From Streptomyces rubellomurinus (GTDB taxonomy: Bacteria > Actinomycetota > Actinomycetes > Streptomycetales > Streptomycetaceae), in assembly GCF_000961885.1 (NCBI RefSeq), contig NZ_JZKH01000057.1:1-50683 (forward strand): DNA of 50,683 nucleotides, read 5' to 3'. Shown one piece after another: positions 17,429 through 25,072 of the stretch. Position numbers and translations under genes: made by a program. The notes beneath the pieces were generated by a model that was not told where the DNA came from, made no database searches, and saw only the letters and a list, made by a program, of their open reading frames with translations. Positions within the stretch are counted from its first letter, which is position 1. Each line of letters opens with the position of its first letter.

Positions 17429-17914
17429 TCAGGCGGTGACCTTGGCGACGAAGGCGGCGAGGTTGGCCACCGTGCGCCGGACCTTCTCCTCCAGGCTCAG
17501 CGACTCGTGCAGCTTCGTCCCGACCTCCCGCTTCCCGCGCACGTACAGCGAGCAGGCGAGGTCGGCGCACATGTAGGCGCCGACCGAGTTGCCCTGCTTG
17601 CCGGCCGCCCCGGCACGCGGCGCGACCAGCAGCGAGACGCCGCCGGTGTGGGTGGTGACGCAGAGCGAGCAGATGCTGCGCCGGGCCTGCCAGGAGGCGG
17701 CGCCGGAGGAGCGCAGGGCGACGGCGACGGTGCGGCCGTCCAGCTCGGCGGCGAGGTAGGCGCGGTCGGGGGCCTGCGGGTCCCGCCAGCCGAGGAAATC
17801 CAGGTCCTCCCACGGCCGTTCGGCCAGGTCGCGGGGGACGTGCAGGCGCTTCGCCTCGCCCTTGGTGCAGTTCACGAAGGCGGCGCGGATCTCCGGTTCG
17901 GTCAATGGCTTCAT
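17429..17914 (-). CDS. FBP domain (FusB-like, EF-G-binding) protein
   Basis: A protein of about 161 residues with a four-cysteine treble-clef zinc finger: SICSLC early and MCADLACSLYVRGKR later, the pattern of the FBP domain found in FusB/FusC, which bind EF-G and free it from stalled ribosomes (fusidic acid resistance). Whether this homologue protects against drugs is unknown. ATG 17914 is used; a TTG at 17923 would add three residues, and neither has a clear ribosome site. It is divergent from a TetR gene with a dyad between them. Confidence 0.88.
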   Translation of the reverse strand: MKPLTEPEIRAAFVNCTKGEAKRLHVPRDLAERPWEDLDFLGWRDPQAPDRAYLAAELDGRTVAVALRSSGAASWQARRSICSLCVTTHTGGVSLLVAPRAGAAGKQGNSVGAYMCADLACSLYVRGKREVGTKLHESLSLEEKVRRTVANLAAFVAKVTA

Positions 17915-17929
17915 AGGAGCCAACGTAAA

Positions 17930-17950
17930 TTACCTAGGAGTATTAGGCAA
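17930..17950. promoter_or_regulatory. Dyad between the FBP gene and tetR
   Basis: TTACCTA-GGAGTAT-TAGGCAA is an imperfect 7-7-7 inverted repeat (6 of 7 positions pair) in an AT-rich stretch, a plausible operator for the downstream TetR protein. TATAAT-like sequence (GTATAATG at 17953-17960) lies beside it. Confidence 0.55.
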
Positions 17951-18003
17951 ACGTATAATGGCCTCAGGCGACGGACGTGACGGAAGCGGCGGAAGGGAAC
18001 GGC

Positions 18004-18573
18004 ATGGCGCGCGTGGGACTGAACGCGGAACGACTCGCCCGGGCGGGTGCGGAACTCGCCGACCAGGTCGGCTTCGACAAGGTGACGGTCTCGGCGCTCG
18101 CCCGACAGTTCGGCGTCAAGGACGCCAGCCTGTACTCGCACGTCAAGAACTCCCAGGACCTCAAGACCCGGATCGCGCTGCTCGCCCTCGAGGAACTGGC
18201 CGACCGGGTCGGCGCCGCCATCGCCGGCCGCGCCGGCCGCGACGCCCTCACCGCCTTCGCCGACGCCTACCGCGACTACGCCCGCGAGCACCCCGGCCGC
18301 TACGCCGCCGCGCAGCTCCAGCTCGACCCCGAGACCGCCCGGGCCAGCGCCGCCGTCCGGCACTCCCGGATGACCCGCGCCATCCTGCGCGGCTACCACC
18401 TCGCCGAGCCCGACGAGACCGACGCCGTCCGGCTGCTCGGCAGCACCTTCCACGGCTACGTCACCCTGGAGCGGGCCGGGAGCTTCCAGCACACCCCGCG
18501 CGGCACCGAGGCCACCTGGCCGCGCATCCTGGACGCCCTCGACGCGCTGCTGCGCAACTGGCCGAAGGCCTGA
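18004..18573 (+). CDS. TetR family regulator (WHG-type C-terminal domain)
   Basis: A 189-residue protein. The HTH is KVTVSALARQFGVKDASLYSHVKNSQDLKTRI. The C-terminal domain has YRDYAREHPGRYAAAQLQLDP and LLGSTFHGYVTLERAGSFQ, the TetR_C_33/WHG pattern. ATG 18004 is selected over GTG 17977 because GGAAGGGA (about 17990-17997) precedes it. It is divergent from the FBP-domain gene, which it probably controls together with itself. Confidence 0.9.
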   Translation: MARVGLNAERLARAGAELADQVGFDKVTVSALARQFGVKDASLYSHVKNSQDLKTRIALLALEELADRVGAAIAGRAGRDALTAFADAYRDYAREHPGRYAAAQLQLDPETARASAAVRHSRMTRAILRGYHLAEPDETDAVRLLGSTFHGYVTLERAGSFQHTPRGTEATWPRILDALDALLRNWPKA

Positions 18574-18610
18574 CCCGCAGCCGGCGCATCGCCGCGACGC
18601 GCCGGGCGGG

Positions 18611-18657
18611 GGCGGTCCGGCCGGGTCGGCCGGGTCGGCCGGGTCGGCCGGACCGCC
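18611..18657. terminator. Bidirectional terminator with internal 9-bp repeats
   Basis: Perfect 12-bp arms GGCGGTCCGGCC (18611-18622) and GGCCGGACCGCC (18646-18657) flank a 23-nt spacer of repeated GGGTCGGCC units. It sits between the convergent TetR and SDR genes and could end both transcripts. Confidence 0.75.
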
Positions 18658-18669
18658 GGGCCGGCCGGC

Positions 18670-19431
18670 TCACACCTGGGCCATGCCGCCGTCCGCGAAG
18701 AGTTCGACGCCGGTGATGAAGCTGGAGGCGTCGCTGGAGAGGAAGACCGCGGCCTTCCCCATCTCGCGCGGGTCCGCGATCCGCCCGGTCGGGTTGCCCT
18801 CTCCCATGGCCCTGACGGCGGCGTCGACGTGGTCGGCTCCCTGGGCCATCGCCAGTGCGCTGCGCAGGGAGTCGGTGTCGACCGCGCCGGGGCTGAGGAT
18901 GTTCATGCGGATCCCCGACCCCTTGGTGTCCTGGATCCAGGCCCGGACGAAGGCGCGGACCGCGGCCTTCGAGCCGCCGTACAGGCTCATCCCGCGCGGG
19001 GGCCGGATGGACGCGGTGGAGCCGATGACGACGACGGTGCCGCCGGGCGGCAGCAGCGCGAGCGCGGGTTGAACGGTGAAGAGGACGCCCTTGGCGTTGA
19101 CGTCGAAGGTCCGGTCGAACTGCTCCTCGGTGATGGCGCCGAGCGGGGCGTGCGCGCCGATCCCGGCGTTGGCCACGACCGCGTCGAGGCGCCCGTGGCG
19201 CTCCTTCACCCGGCGGTAGGCGGCCTCCATGTCGGCGAGCTCGGTGACGTCGGCCACGATCCCCGAGCAGTTCGGCCCGATCACCGCGACCGCCTCGTCG
19301 AGCGCCTCCTGGTGCAGGTCGGTGATGACCACGTGGGCGCCGTTGGCGACGAACTCCTGGGCGATGCCCAGGCCGACCCCGGACGCGCCGCCCGTGACCA
19401 CGGCGACTTTTTCCGCGAGCGGGAGACTCAT
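18670..19431 (-). CDS. Short-chain dehydrogenase/reductase
   Basis: A 253-residue classical SDR. The cofactor motif is TGGASGVGLGIAQEFV, then VANAGIG, with catalytic Ser in VVIGSTASI and Tyr/Lys in LYGGSKAAV (Y-x3-K), and GVELFADGGMAQV at the C-terminus. It is an NAD(P)-dependent alcohol/ketone oxidoreductase; the substrate is unknown. The start at 19431 follows AAGGAG on the minus strand. It is divergent from a TetR gene with two near-identical 20-bp boxes between. Confidence 0.92.
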   Translation of the reverse strand: MSLPLAEKVAVVTGGASGVGLGIAQEFVANGAHVVITDLHQEALDEAVAVIGPNCSGIVADVTELADMEAAYRRVKERHGRLDAVVANAGIGAHAPLGAITEEQFDRTFDVNAKGVLFTVQPALALLPPGGTVVVIGSTASIRPPRGMSLYGGSKAAVRAFVRAWIQDTKGSGIRMNILSPGAVDTDSLRSALAMAQGADHVDAAVRAMGEGNPTGRIADPREMGKAAVFLSSDASSFITGVELFADGGMAQV

Positions 19432-19466
19432 GGGTTCTTCTCCTTGGAATGCATGCCCTAGAGTGG

Positions 19467-19516
19467 AAGTGGAGGCGCCTCCGGTTCCTTCACCATAAGT
19501 GGAGGCGTCGCCGGTT
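19467..19516. promoter_or_regulatory. Twin 20-bp operator boxes between SDR and tetR
   Basis: AAGTGGAGGCGCCTCCGGTT (19467-19486) is repeated with two differences at 19497-19516, a 30-bp period (three helical turns). The first contains the perfect palindrome GGAGGCGCCTCC (19471-19482). They are probably bound cooperatively by the adjacent TetR protein, controlling both genes. Confidence 0.75.
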
Positions 19517-19545
19517 AGCAAGCTCGGGATGACAGGAGACCGCGG

Positions 19546-20121
19546 ATGGTCCGGGAGACAGGGCGCCCGCTGCGGGCCGACGCGCAGCGCAATCGGGACA
19601 AGATCCTCTCGGCCGCGGTCCGCGTATTCGCCGACGAGGGACTGGAAGCGCACCTGGAGCGCATCGCCAAGGAGGCCGGCGTCGGCTCCGGCACGCTCTA
19701 CCGCAACTTCCCCACCCGGGAGGCCCTCATCGAGGCCGCCTACCGCAACGAGCTGGTCCGACTGTGCGACGCGGCCCCCGACCTGCTGGCCGCGCTGGCC
19801 CCGCGCGAGGCCCTGCGCGCCTGGATGGGCCGCTTCATCGACTACGCGACCGCCAAGCTCGGCATGGCCGACGCCCTGCGCGCCCTCGTCGAATCCGGCG
19901 TCAACCCCTACGCCCGGAGCCACGAGATGATGACGGCCGCCCTGACCTCGCTCATGTCCGCGGGCGTCGAAGCCGGCACCGTCCGCTCGGACATCGGCCC
20001 CGCCGACATGTTCGCCGCCCTCACCGGCATCGCCCTCACCTCGGGAAAGCCGGAGCAGCGGGAGCAGGCCGAACGCCTCCTCGACCTCACCCTGGACGGC
20101 CTGAGCACCGACCGGCGCTGA
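19546..20121 (+). CDS. TetR family regulator, divergent from the SDR
   Basis: A 191-residue protein. The HTH is HLERIAKEAGVGSGTLYRNFPTREALIEAAY, followed by an all-helical ligand-binding domain (SBP-like C-terminus with ALRAWMGRFIDYATAKLGMADALRALV). It probably represses the SDR and itself through the twin boxes. Its ATG at 19546 has GACAGGAGACCG upstream. It converges with the permease gene, 39 bp apart. Confidence 0.92.
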   Translation: MVRETGRPLRADAQRNRDKILSAAVRVFADEGLEAHLERIAKEAGVGSGTLYRNFPTREALIEAAYRNELVRLCDAAPDLLAALAPREALRAWMGRFIDYATAKLGMADALRALVESGVNPYARSHEMMTAALTSLMSAGVEAGTVRSDIGPADMFAALTGIALTSGKPEQREQAERLLDLTLDGLSTDRR

Positions 20122-20160
20122 CCGGGCCGACCGGCGGTGGGACTCCGGGGCGGCCGGGCG

Positions 20161-21309
20161 CTAAGGATCGTGGTCCCGCAGTTCGCCGATGACCGCCCAG
20201 GCCACCGACACCACCGGGACCGCCACCACCGCGCCCAGCACGCCCGCCAGGACGGCGCCGCCGGTCACCGACAGCGCGATCGCCACCGGGTGGATCCGCA
20301 CCGACCAGCCCATCACCAGCGGGTGCAGCAGGTGGCCCTCGATCTGGCCGATCACCACGATCAGGGCGAGCACCAGCAGCGCCACCACCGGCCCCCGGGT
20401 GGCCAGCGCCACCAGCGCCGCCACGGCCAGCGCGATCGGGGAGCCGATCAGCGGCACCAGCGCCGCCGCGAACTCCAGCACCATCAACGGCAGCACCAGC
20501 GGCACCCGCAGCACGGCCAGCGCGATGCCGACCAGCACGGCGTTGGTCGCCGACACGATCAGCACCCCGCGGGTGTACCCGGCGAAGCTGCGCCACGCGG
20601 CCCGCCCCGCCCGGTGCCAGACCGGGCGGGCGCGGCGCGGGAGCAGGGACTCCGCCCAGCGCCACATCCGGTCGCCGGAGTGCAGGAAGAACACCGAGCA
20701 GAACACCGCCAGCGCCAGCCCGGTGACCAGTTCGACCACCCGGCTCGCCTGGCTGATCGCCGTGTTCAGCAGCGCCGTGCGGTGCGCGGCGACGAACGAG
20801 CCGATCTTCGCGCGCAGGTCCGTGACGGTGCCGGGCCGCAGGTGGAAGGGGGCGCCGGTGAGCCAGTGGTCGATCCGGCCGAGGCCGCCGCGCAGCTCGG
20901 TGCCCAGTCGGCTCCACTCGTCGGCGACGGTCGTGCCGACCAGCGCCAGGATCCCGCCGACCAGTGCGCCGGCCAGCAGGAAGGAGAGCAGCACCGCGAG
21001 CGAGCGGGGCAGCAGCCGGGCGAGCAGGTCCACCAGCGGGCGCAGCACGGAGGTGATCACCAGGGCGACGAAGACCGCCACGACCGGCAGGACGAGCCGC
21101 GCCAGCACGTCGACGGCCAGGTACGCGGCCACCCCGAGCAGCAGCAGCCGCCAGGTGTACCCGGCGGCGGTGCGCAGCCCGGGCGGCACGTGGTCGTCGG
21201 CCGGCACCGGCCGCCCCCGGTGCGGCGGCACCGGGGACGGGCGGCTGCCGAGCGGCCGGGCGCGCCGGGGGCGGCGGGCCGGGCGGCGGCCGGGTCCGTT
21301 CGTCGTCAC
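20161..21309 (-). CDS. AI-2E/PerM family permease
   Basis: A 382-residue membrane protein. It has a Pro/Arg-rich cytoplasmic N-terminus (about 45 residues), then about seven or eight helices. Family features are VVAVFVALVITSVLRPLVDLL, a long soluble segment, and the C-terminal GQIEGHLLHPLVMGWSVRIHPVAIALSVTGG (quoted here only as a region near residues 315-345). The family was named for autoinducer-2 export, but many members act as ion or osmolyte exporters, so the substrate is open. Confidence 0.88.
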   Translation of the reverse strand: MTTNGPGRRPARRPRRARPLGSRPSPVPPHRGRPVPADDHVPPGLRTAAGYTWRLLLLGVAAYLAVDVLARLVLPVVAVFVALVITSVLRPLVDLLARLLPRSLAVLLSFLLAGALVGGILALVGTTVADEWSRLGTELRGGLGRIDHWLTGAPFHLRPGTVTDLRAKIGSFVAAHRTALLNTAISQASRVVELVTGLALAVFCSVFFLHSGDRMWRWAESLLPRRARPVWHRAGRAAWRSFAGYTRGVLIVSATNAVLVGIALAVLRVPLVLPLMVLEFAAALVPLIGSPIALAVAALVALATRGPVVALLVLALIVVIGQIEGHLLHPLVMGWSVRIHPVAIALSVTGGAVLAGVLGAVVAVPVVSVAWAVIGELRDHDP

Positions 21310-21366
21310 GGACGACCTCCTTCGCGCTCGGCCCGACGCGGGCGCCGATCCGACTCGCGCACCGGC

Positions 21367-21576
21367 TCAGTCGGGCGGCTCGTGCGGCTCCGGTTCGTGG
21401 GCCGGCTCGGTGTGCTCCGGGGCCGGCCCTTCTCGATCGTCCCGCGTTTCCGGCTCCGGCGCCGGGCCGCCCTCGCCCGCCGTCCGCGACTCCGGCGTCT
21501 CGACCGGGACCGGCGGGTCCTTGGGGACGGGCGTGGCCTGCGGCTCCTGCGGTTCGGGCGTGTCCTGGTTGCTCAT
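21367..21576 (-). CDS. Small Pro/Glu-rich protein (69 residues)
   Basis: The 69-residue protein begins MSNQDTPEPQEPQATPVPKD and continues as a Pro/Glu-rich disordered chain to a TGA at 21367-21369. A GGAGG ribosome site lies 8 bp before the ATG. It lies upstream of the permease gene on the same strand. Function unknown; it resembles small stress-cluster proteins of Streptomyces only in composition. Confidence 0.55.
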   Translation of the reverse strand: MSNQDTPEPQEPQATPVPKDPPVPVETPESRTAGEGGPAPEPETRDDREGPAPEHTEPAHEPEPHEPPD

Positions 21577-21656
21577 GCGTCCAGCCTCCGGATCCGGTTG
21601 CGGGGTGGGCCGACCGCCCGGCGGCCGTACGGGGACGGACGGCCGCCGGGCGGGCT

Positions 21657-21833
21657 TCAGCGCCTCCCCCTGTCCTCGCGCCGCTCCTCCGCGGCCCGTT
21701 GCAGGTCGTCGTTCATCTCCCGGGCGCGTTCCTCGGCCTCGTCCTGGCGGGCGTCCGCGCCCTTCCCGGCCTTGTCGCCGGCCTTCTCGCCGGTCTCGTC
21801 GGTCAGGCCGCGCATCTGCTCCTCGATGCCCAT
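21657..21833 (-). CDS. Small charged helical protein (58 residues)
   Basis: A 58-residue protein beginning MGIEEQMRGLTDETGEKAGD. It is almost all charged residues and predicted helical. The GEKAGDKAGK-like pattern recalls CsbD/YjbJ stress proteins, but the match is too short to name the family. A GGAGGAG ribosome site is 9 bp upstream. It opens the stress-related cluster on the minus strand. Confidence 0.6.
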   Translation of the reverse strand: MGIEEQMRGLTDETGEKAGDKAGKGADARQDEAEERAREMNDDLQRAAEERREDRGRR

Positions 21834-22116
21834 GGCGCACGCTCCTCCCGGCGTTCGGTGAGGGCGAGGTCCGCCCCGCGCGGCGTGTGCCCGGGACGCG
21901 GAGTTCCATGCGCGGCCCTCCGACGCGCCCCCGGGGAGCGGCCCGGGTGTGGCCGCGGCGCGGGTGGGCAGACGCCGCAGTGGACGACCGGCCCGCAACG
22001 GCCCCGTCCGCGCCCGGGACCGCCGGGCGACTCCGGCCGTCCGCGCGGCGGGCGGAGCCGCGCGGCATGATGGTCGGGACGGCAGTCCGCCGTCCCGAGC
22101 GGACCGGGAGCGTGCC

Positions 22117-22548
22117 ATGCCACGGCCGACCGAGGACCCCGGCGACGGGGCGTTCGAACCCGGGGGGCTGAGCGTGACGGTGGTCGACGAGGGCCCGGTG
22201 CGGGTCGTCACGGTGGTCGGCGAACTCGACCACGACACCGCCGACGGGCTGCGCGCGGCGCTCGCCGAGCCGTTGCTCGACGGCCTGGACCGGATCCTGG
22301 TCGACCTGGACGGCCTGCGGTTCTGCGACTCGACCGGCCTGAACATCCTGCTGCGCGCCCGGCTGGACGCGGACGCGGCGGGGTGGACGCTCGAACTCGC
22401 CGCGCCGCGCCCCGCCGTGGCCCGGCTGTTCGCGATCACCGGAGCCGACAGCGTGCTGCGGATCCACCCCGATCGCGCGACGGCGCTGGGCCCGGAGAAG
22501 CCGACCGACCCAGGGGAGTGGCCCGGCCCGAGCGCCGGTCCGCAGTGA
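22117..22548 (+). CDS. STAS anti-sigma factor antagonist (RsbV-like) 1
   Basis: A 143-residue protein. The STAS domain (about residues 20-125) has VVTVVGELDHDTADGLRAAL and the phosphorylation loop [14 protein letters not shown], with the acceptor serine in D-S-T-G. In partner switching, the unphosphorylated form binds the RsbW-type ATPase and frees a sigma factor. It sits 13 bp upstream of an RsbW-like ATPase gene, so the two are probably coexpressed partners. The C-terminal ~20 residues are Pro-rich and disordered. Confidence 0.9.
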   Translation: MPRPTEDPGDGAFEPGGLSVTVVDEGPVRVVTVVGELDHDTADGLRAALAEPLLDGLDRILVDLDGLRFCDSTGLNILLRARLDADAAGWTLELAAPRPAVARLFAITGADSVLRIHPDRATALGPEKPTDPGEWPGPSAGPQ

Positions 22549-22561
22549 GAGGAGGCGCGGA

Positions 22562-23020
22562 GTGGACCCCGTCGCGAGCGTGCCGCTGCCGGACCGCGGG
22601 CAGACCAGGCGGCTCGCGCTGGCGGGCAGTGAGGGTGCCGTGCAGCTCTGCCGCGACTTCAGCCGGCGGGCCCTGCTGTCCTGGCACTGGCTGCCCGCCG
22701 TCGACGAGGAGCAGCAGGCGGTCTCGGAGGACGTCCTGCTGATGGTCTCCGAGCTCGTCACCAACGCGTGCCTGCATGCCCCCGGCGGGCCGCGCGAACT
22801 GCGGCTGCACTGGGACGGCGACCGGCTGCGGGTGGAGGTCGCGGACGCCAGCCCGGTGCCGCCCCGGCTGCGATCGAACGCCGACCCGGCCATCCCGGGC
22901 GGCCACGGCCTGCGGGTGGTCGACCGGCTCGCCCGGGCCTGGGGCTCGCTGCCGGAAGGGGGCGGGAAGCAGGTCTGGCTGGAGGTGCCGTCGCCGCTGG
23001 ACCGGCACTTCCCGCGCTGA
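22562..23020 (+). CDS. RsbW-like ATP-binding anti-sigma protein 1
   Basis: A 152-residue GHKL ATPase. The N box is VSELVTNACLHAPGG, the G1 box LRVEVADASPVPP, the G2 box GGHGLRVVDRLARAWG. These kinases sequester a sigma factor and phosphorylate the STAS antagonist. The GTG at 22562 follows GAGAGGAGG, 13 bp after the STAS gene, so they form an operon. Direct partners are inferred from position. Confidence 0.9.
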   Translation: MDPVASVPLPDRGQTRRLALAGSEGAVQLCRDFSRRALLSWHWLPAVDEEQQAVSEDVLLMVSELVTNACLHAPGGPRELRLHWDGDRLRVEVADASPVPPRLRSNADPAIPGGHGLRVVDRLARAWGSLPEGGGKQVWLEVPSPLDRHFPR

Positions 23021-23067
23021 GCCCCGCAGGCCGGGCCGATCAAGTCGGGCCGCTCAAGTCGGGCCGG

Positions 23068-23226
23068 TCAGGCCGGGCCGGGCTCCGGTTGGGGCGGCGG
23101 CGCCGGATCCGGGTCCGGGAAGGGCTCGGGCCGGGGGAACGGCGGGATCGGCGGGGGCTCGGGGTGGGGCTCCTCGCCCGGCCGTGGTCCGGGACGGGGG
23201 TGGGGGTGGGACGTCGGAACGGACAT
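23068..23226 (-). CDS. Possible small proline-rich protein (52 residues)
   Basis: The 52-residue frame begins MSVPTSHPHPRPGPRPGEEP and is then Pro/Glu/Asp-rich to the TGA at 23068. A GGAGGG ribosome site is 7 bp upstream. The low-complexity content cannot be distinguished from chance in this GC-rich DNA, so support rests on the ribosome site and intergenic position. Confidence 0.4.
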   Translation of the reverse strand: MSVPTSHPHPRPGPRPGEEPHPEPPPIPPFPRPEPFPDPDPAPPPQPEPGPA

Positions 23227-23335
23227 GACCTCGCCCTCCTCGCTCGCCGAGGCTGATGCGCGAACGCGTGTACCCGTCCGGAGGCGGGGCGAATCGTGCG
23301 GTTCATCAGGAACCCGGCTGATCGGGAGGATTCGG

Positions 23336-23360
23336 GCGTCGGTCACCGCAGGCCGGGTAG
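23336..23360 (+). promoter_or_regulatory. Stress-sigma-like promoter before the sigma gene
   Basis: GCGT (23336-23339), a 15-nt spacer, then GGGTAG (23355-23360) resembles the S. coelicolor SigB consensus GNNT-N14-16-GGGTAY, missing the final pyrimidine. It lies 60 bp before the sigma factor start and would imply autoregulation. Confidence 0.5.
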
Positions 23361-23420
23361 AACACCCTTGCGGCGGTCGTCCGTGACCGGCCCTCCGCCG
23401 CGTTCCCCGGAAGCACGACC

Positions 23421-24332
23421 ATGACCCCCGACCTCGAAGCCCCGCCCCGCTCCGGACCGGCGCAGAGCCCGCCGCCCGGCGTCCCGCCCGGCGTGCCCCC
23501 GCGCCCGAGCGAGGCGCAGCTGCGGGGGATGGGCAAGGCCGAGGCCCGGGAGCTCAGCGACGCGTTGTTCCGGCGGCTGGCCGACCTGCCCCGGGAGAGT
23601 CGCGCGTACAGCTACGTGCGCGGCACCGTCATCGAGCTCAACATGCCGCTGGTGCGGTTCATCGCGGCCCGCTTCCGGCACCGTGCCGAGGACCTGGAGG
23701 ACATCCTGCAGGTCGGCACGATCGGCCTGATCAAGGCCGTCGACGGCTACGACCTGGGCCGCGGCGTCGAGTTCGTCACCTACGCGATCCCCACCATCGC
23801 CGGCGAGATCAAACGGTTCTTCCGCGACACCTCCTGGCCGGTGCGGGTGCCGCGCAGCGTGCAGGAGCTCTACCTGACGGTGGCCCGCGGCTCCGACCGG
23901 CTGGAGCAGGAGCTGGGCCGACTGCCGCGCCCGGAGGAGATCGCCGAGGACCTGCACCTGAGTGTCGAGCAGGCCACCGAGGGGCTGCTGGCCGGGCAGG
24001 TCTACCGCCCGAGCTCCCTGGACGCGCTGCGCGAGCACGACGGCGAGGAGGCCGGCAGCGCCCGGCTCGACCGGCTCGGCGCCTGCGACCCCGCCCTCGA
24101 ACTCGCCGACTTCCGCACCGCCGTCCGACCGCTGCTCGCCGAGCTGCCCCGCCGCGAGCAGACGGTGCTCAAGCTCCGGTTCTGGGACGGCTGCACGCAG
24201 TCGCAGATCGCCGAACGGATCGGTGTGTCCCAGATGCACGTGTCCCGGCTGCTGGCCGCCGCCCTGGGCGGGCTGCGCGAGCGGCTGGAGGACCGGGACG
24301 CCCCGGGCTGGGGCGACCCGTCCGAAGCCTGA
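23421..24332 (+). CDS. SigB/SigF/SigG-type RNA polymerase sigma factor
   Basis: A 303-residue alternative sigma factor of the stress/sporulation group. A Pro-rich N-terminus (~35 residues) precedes region 2 ([39 protein letters not shown]), region 3 ([20 protein letters not shown]) and region 4 with [23 protein letters not shown]. It lacks region 1.1, as in this subfamily. RsbW-type ATPases next door are the expected anti-sigma factors. I do not assign a specific sig letter, because Streptomycetes hold many paralogues. Confidence 0.93.
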   Translation: MTPDLEAPPRSGPAQSPPPGVPPGVPPRPSEAQLRGMGKAEARELSDALFRRLADLPRESRAYSYVRGTVIELNMPLVRFIAARFRHRAEDLEDILQVGTIGLIKAVDGYDLGRGVEFVTYAIPTIAGEIKRFFRDTSWPVRVPRSVQELYLTVARGSDRLEQELGRLPRPEEIAEDLHLSVEQATEGLLAGQVYRPSSLDALREHDGEEAGSARLDRLGACDPALELADFRTAVRPLLAELPRREQTVLKLRFWDGCTQSQIAERIGVSQMHVSRLLAAALGGLRERLEDRDAPGWGDPSEA

Positions 24333-24547
24333 GCCGGCGGACGCCCGAGCCTGCCGAAGCCCGACCCGTCCGAGGCCTGACCCGCCGGAGCCTGCAATCC
24401 CCGAAGCCCGAAACCGCCCGAACCCGGGCCCGCACCGCCGCGGGGCGTTTCCGGACCGCCCCAGTGGACAGCCGCCCTGGTGGGGCCGTTCGCCGGTGGG
24501 AGTCCTCCCACCCGGCTGGCCCTCCCTTGGCGAGAGGAGTCGGGACG

Positions 24548-24928
24548 ATGTCACGGCGCTCACCGAAGTCCCCGCACCGGACCTTCGACCACGCCGACGT
24601 GCCCGGCGGATTCAGCGTCGAGGTGTCGCCCTGGGCCGAGGGCACCGTCGTCTCCCTGTACGGCGAGCTCGACCTCGACTCGGCCGCCGAGCTGGACGGC
24701 GTCCTCGCGGCGGCCCTCGGCGAGCCCGCCACCGTCGTCGTGGTCGACTGCGCCGGGCTGGAGTTCTGCGACTCCACCGGGCTCAACGCGCTGCTGCGCG
24801 GCCAGGCCCGGGCCGAGGCGGACGGCAGCCGGATCGAACTGGCCCGCCCCCGGCCGCTGGTGCTGCGGATGCTGGAACTCACCGGCGCGACGGACGCCTT
24901 CCGGATCCGGGACACCCTGCCCGCCTGA
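24548..24928 (+). CDS. STAS anti-sigma factor antagonist (RsbV-like) 2
   Basis: A 126-residue protein. The STAS core includes [20 protein letters not shown] and the loop [15 protein letters not shown] with the acceptor serine. ATG 24548 follows GAGAGGAG. It is about 145 bp before the hybrid kinase gene. It is clearly paralogous to the STAS proteins at 22117 and 35579, so several inputs may reach one or more anti-sigma factors. Confidence 0.9.
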   Translation: MSRRSPKSPHRTFDHADVPGGFSVEVSPWAEGTVVSLYGELDLDSAAELDGVLAAALGEPATVVVVDCAGLEFCDSTGLNALLRGQARAEADGSRIELARPRPLVLRMLELTGATDAFRIRDTLPA

Positions 24929-25072
24929 GCGTCGTCCCGCCCCGGCCGATCGCGGGTGTCGCCCCGCGGCCCGCGGTGGCACAGTGGGAACAGGGGCGGC
25001 GGTCCGCTGCCCCGGGCCGGGCGTTCCGGCGGACCGGGCCCCGGCCGTACGGCGATCCGGACGGTGGCACCG

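Noticed and set aside
24333..24547. Degenerate CCGAAGCCCGA-like repeats after the sigma gene
   Set aside because: Units are irregular, with no stable hairpin or conserved period that I can support as a terminator or regulatory element.
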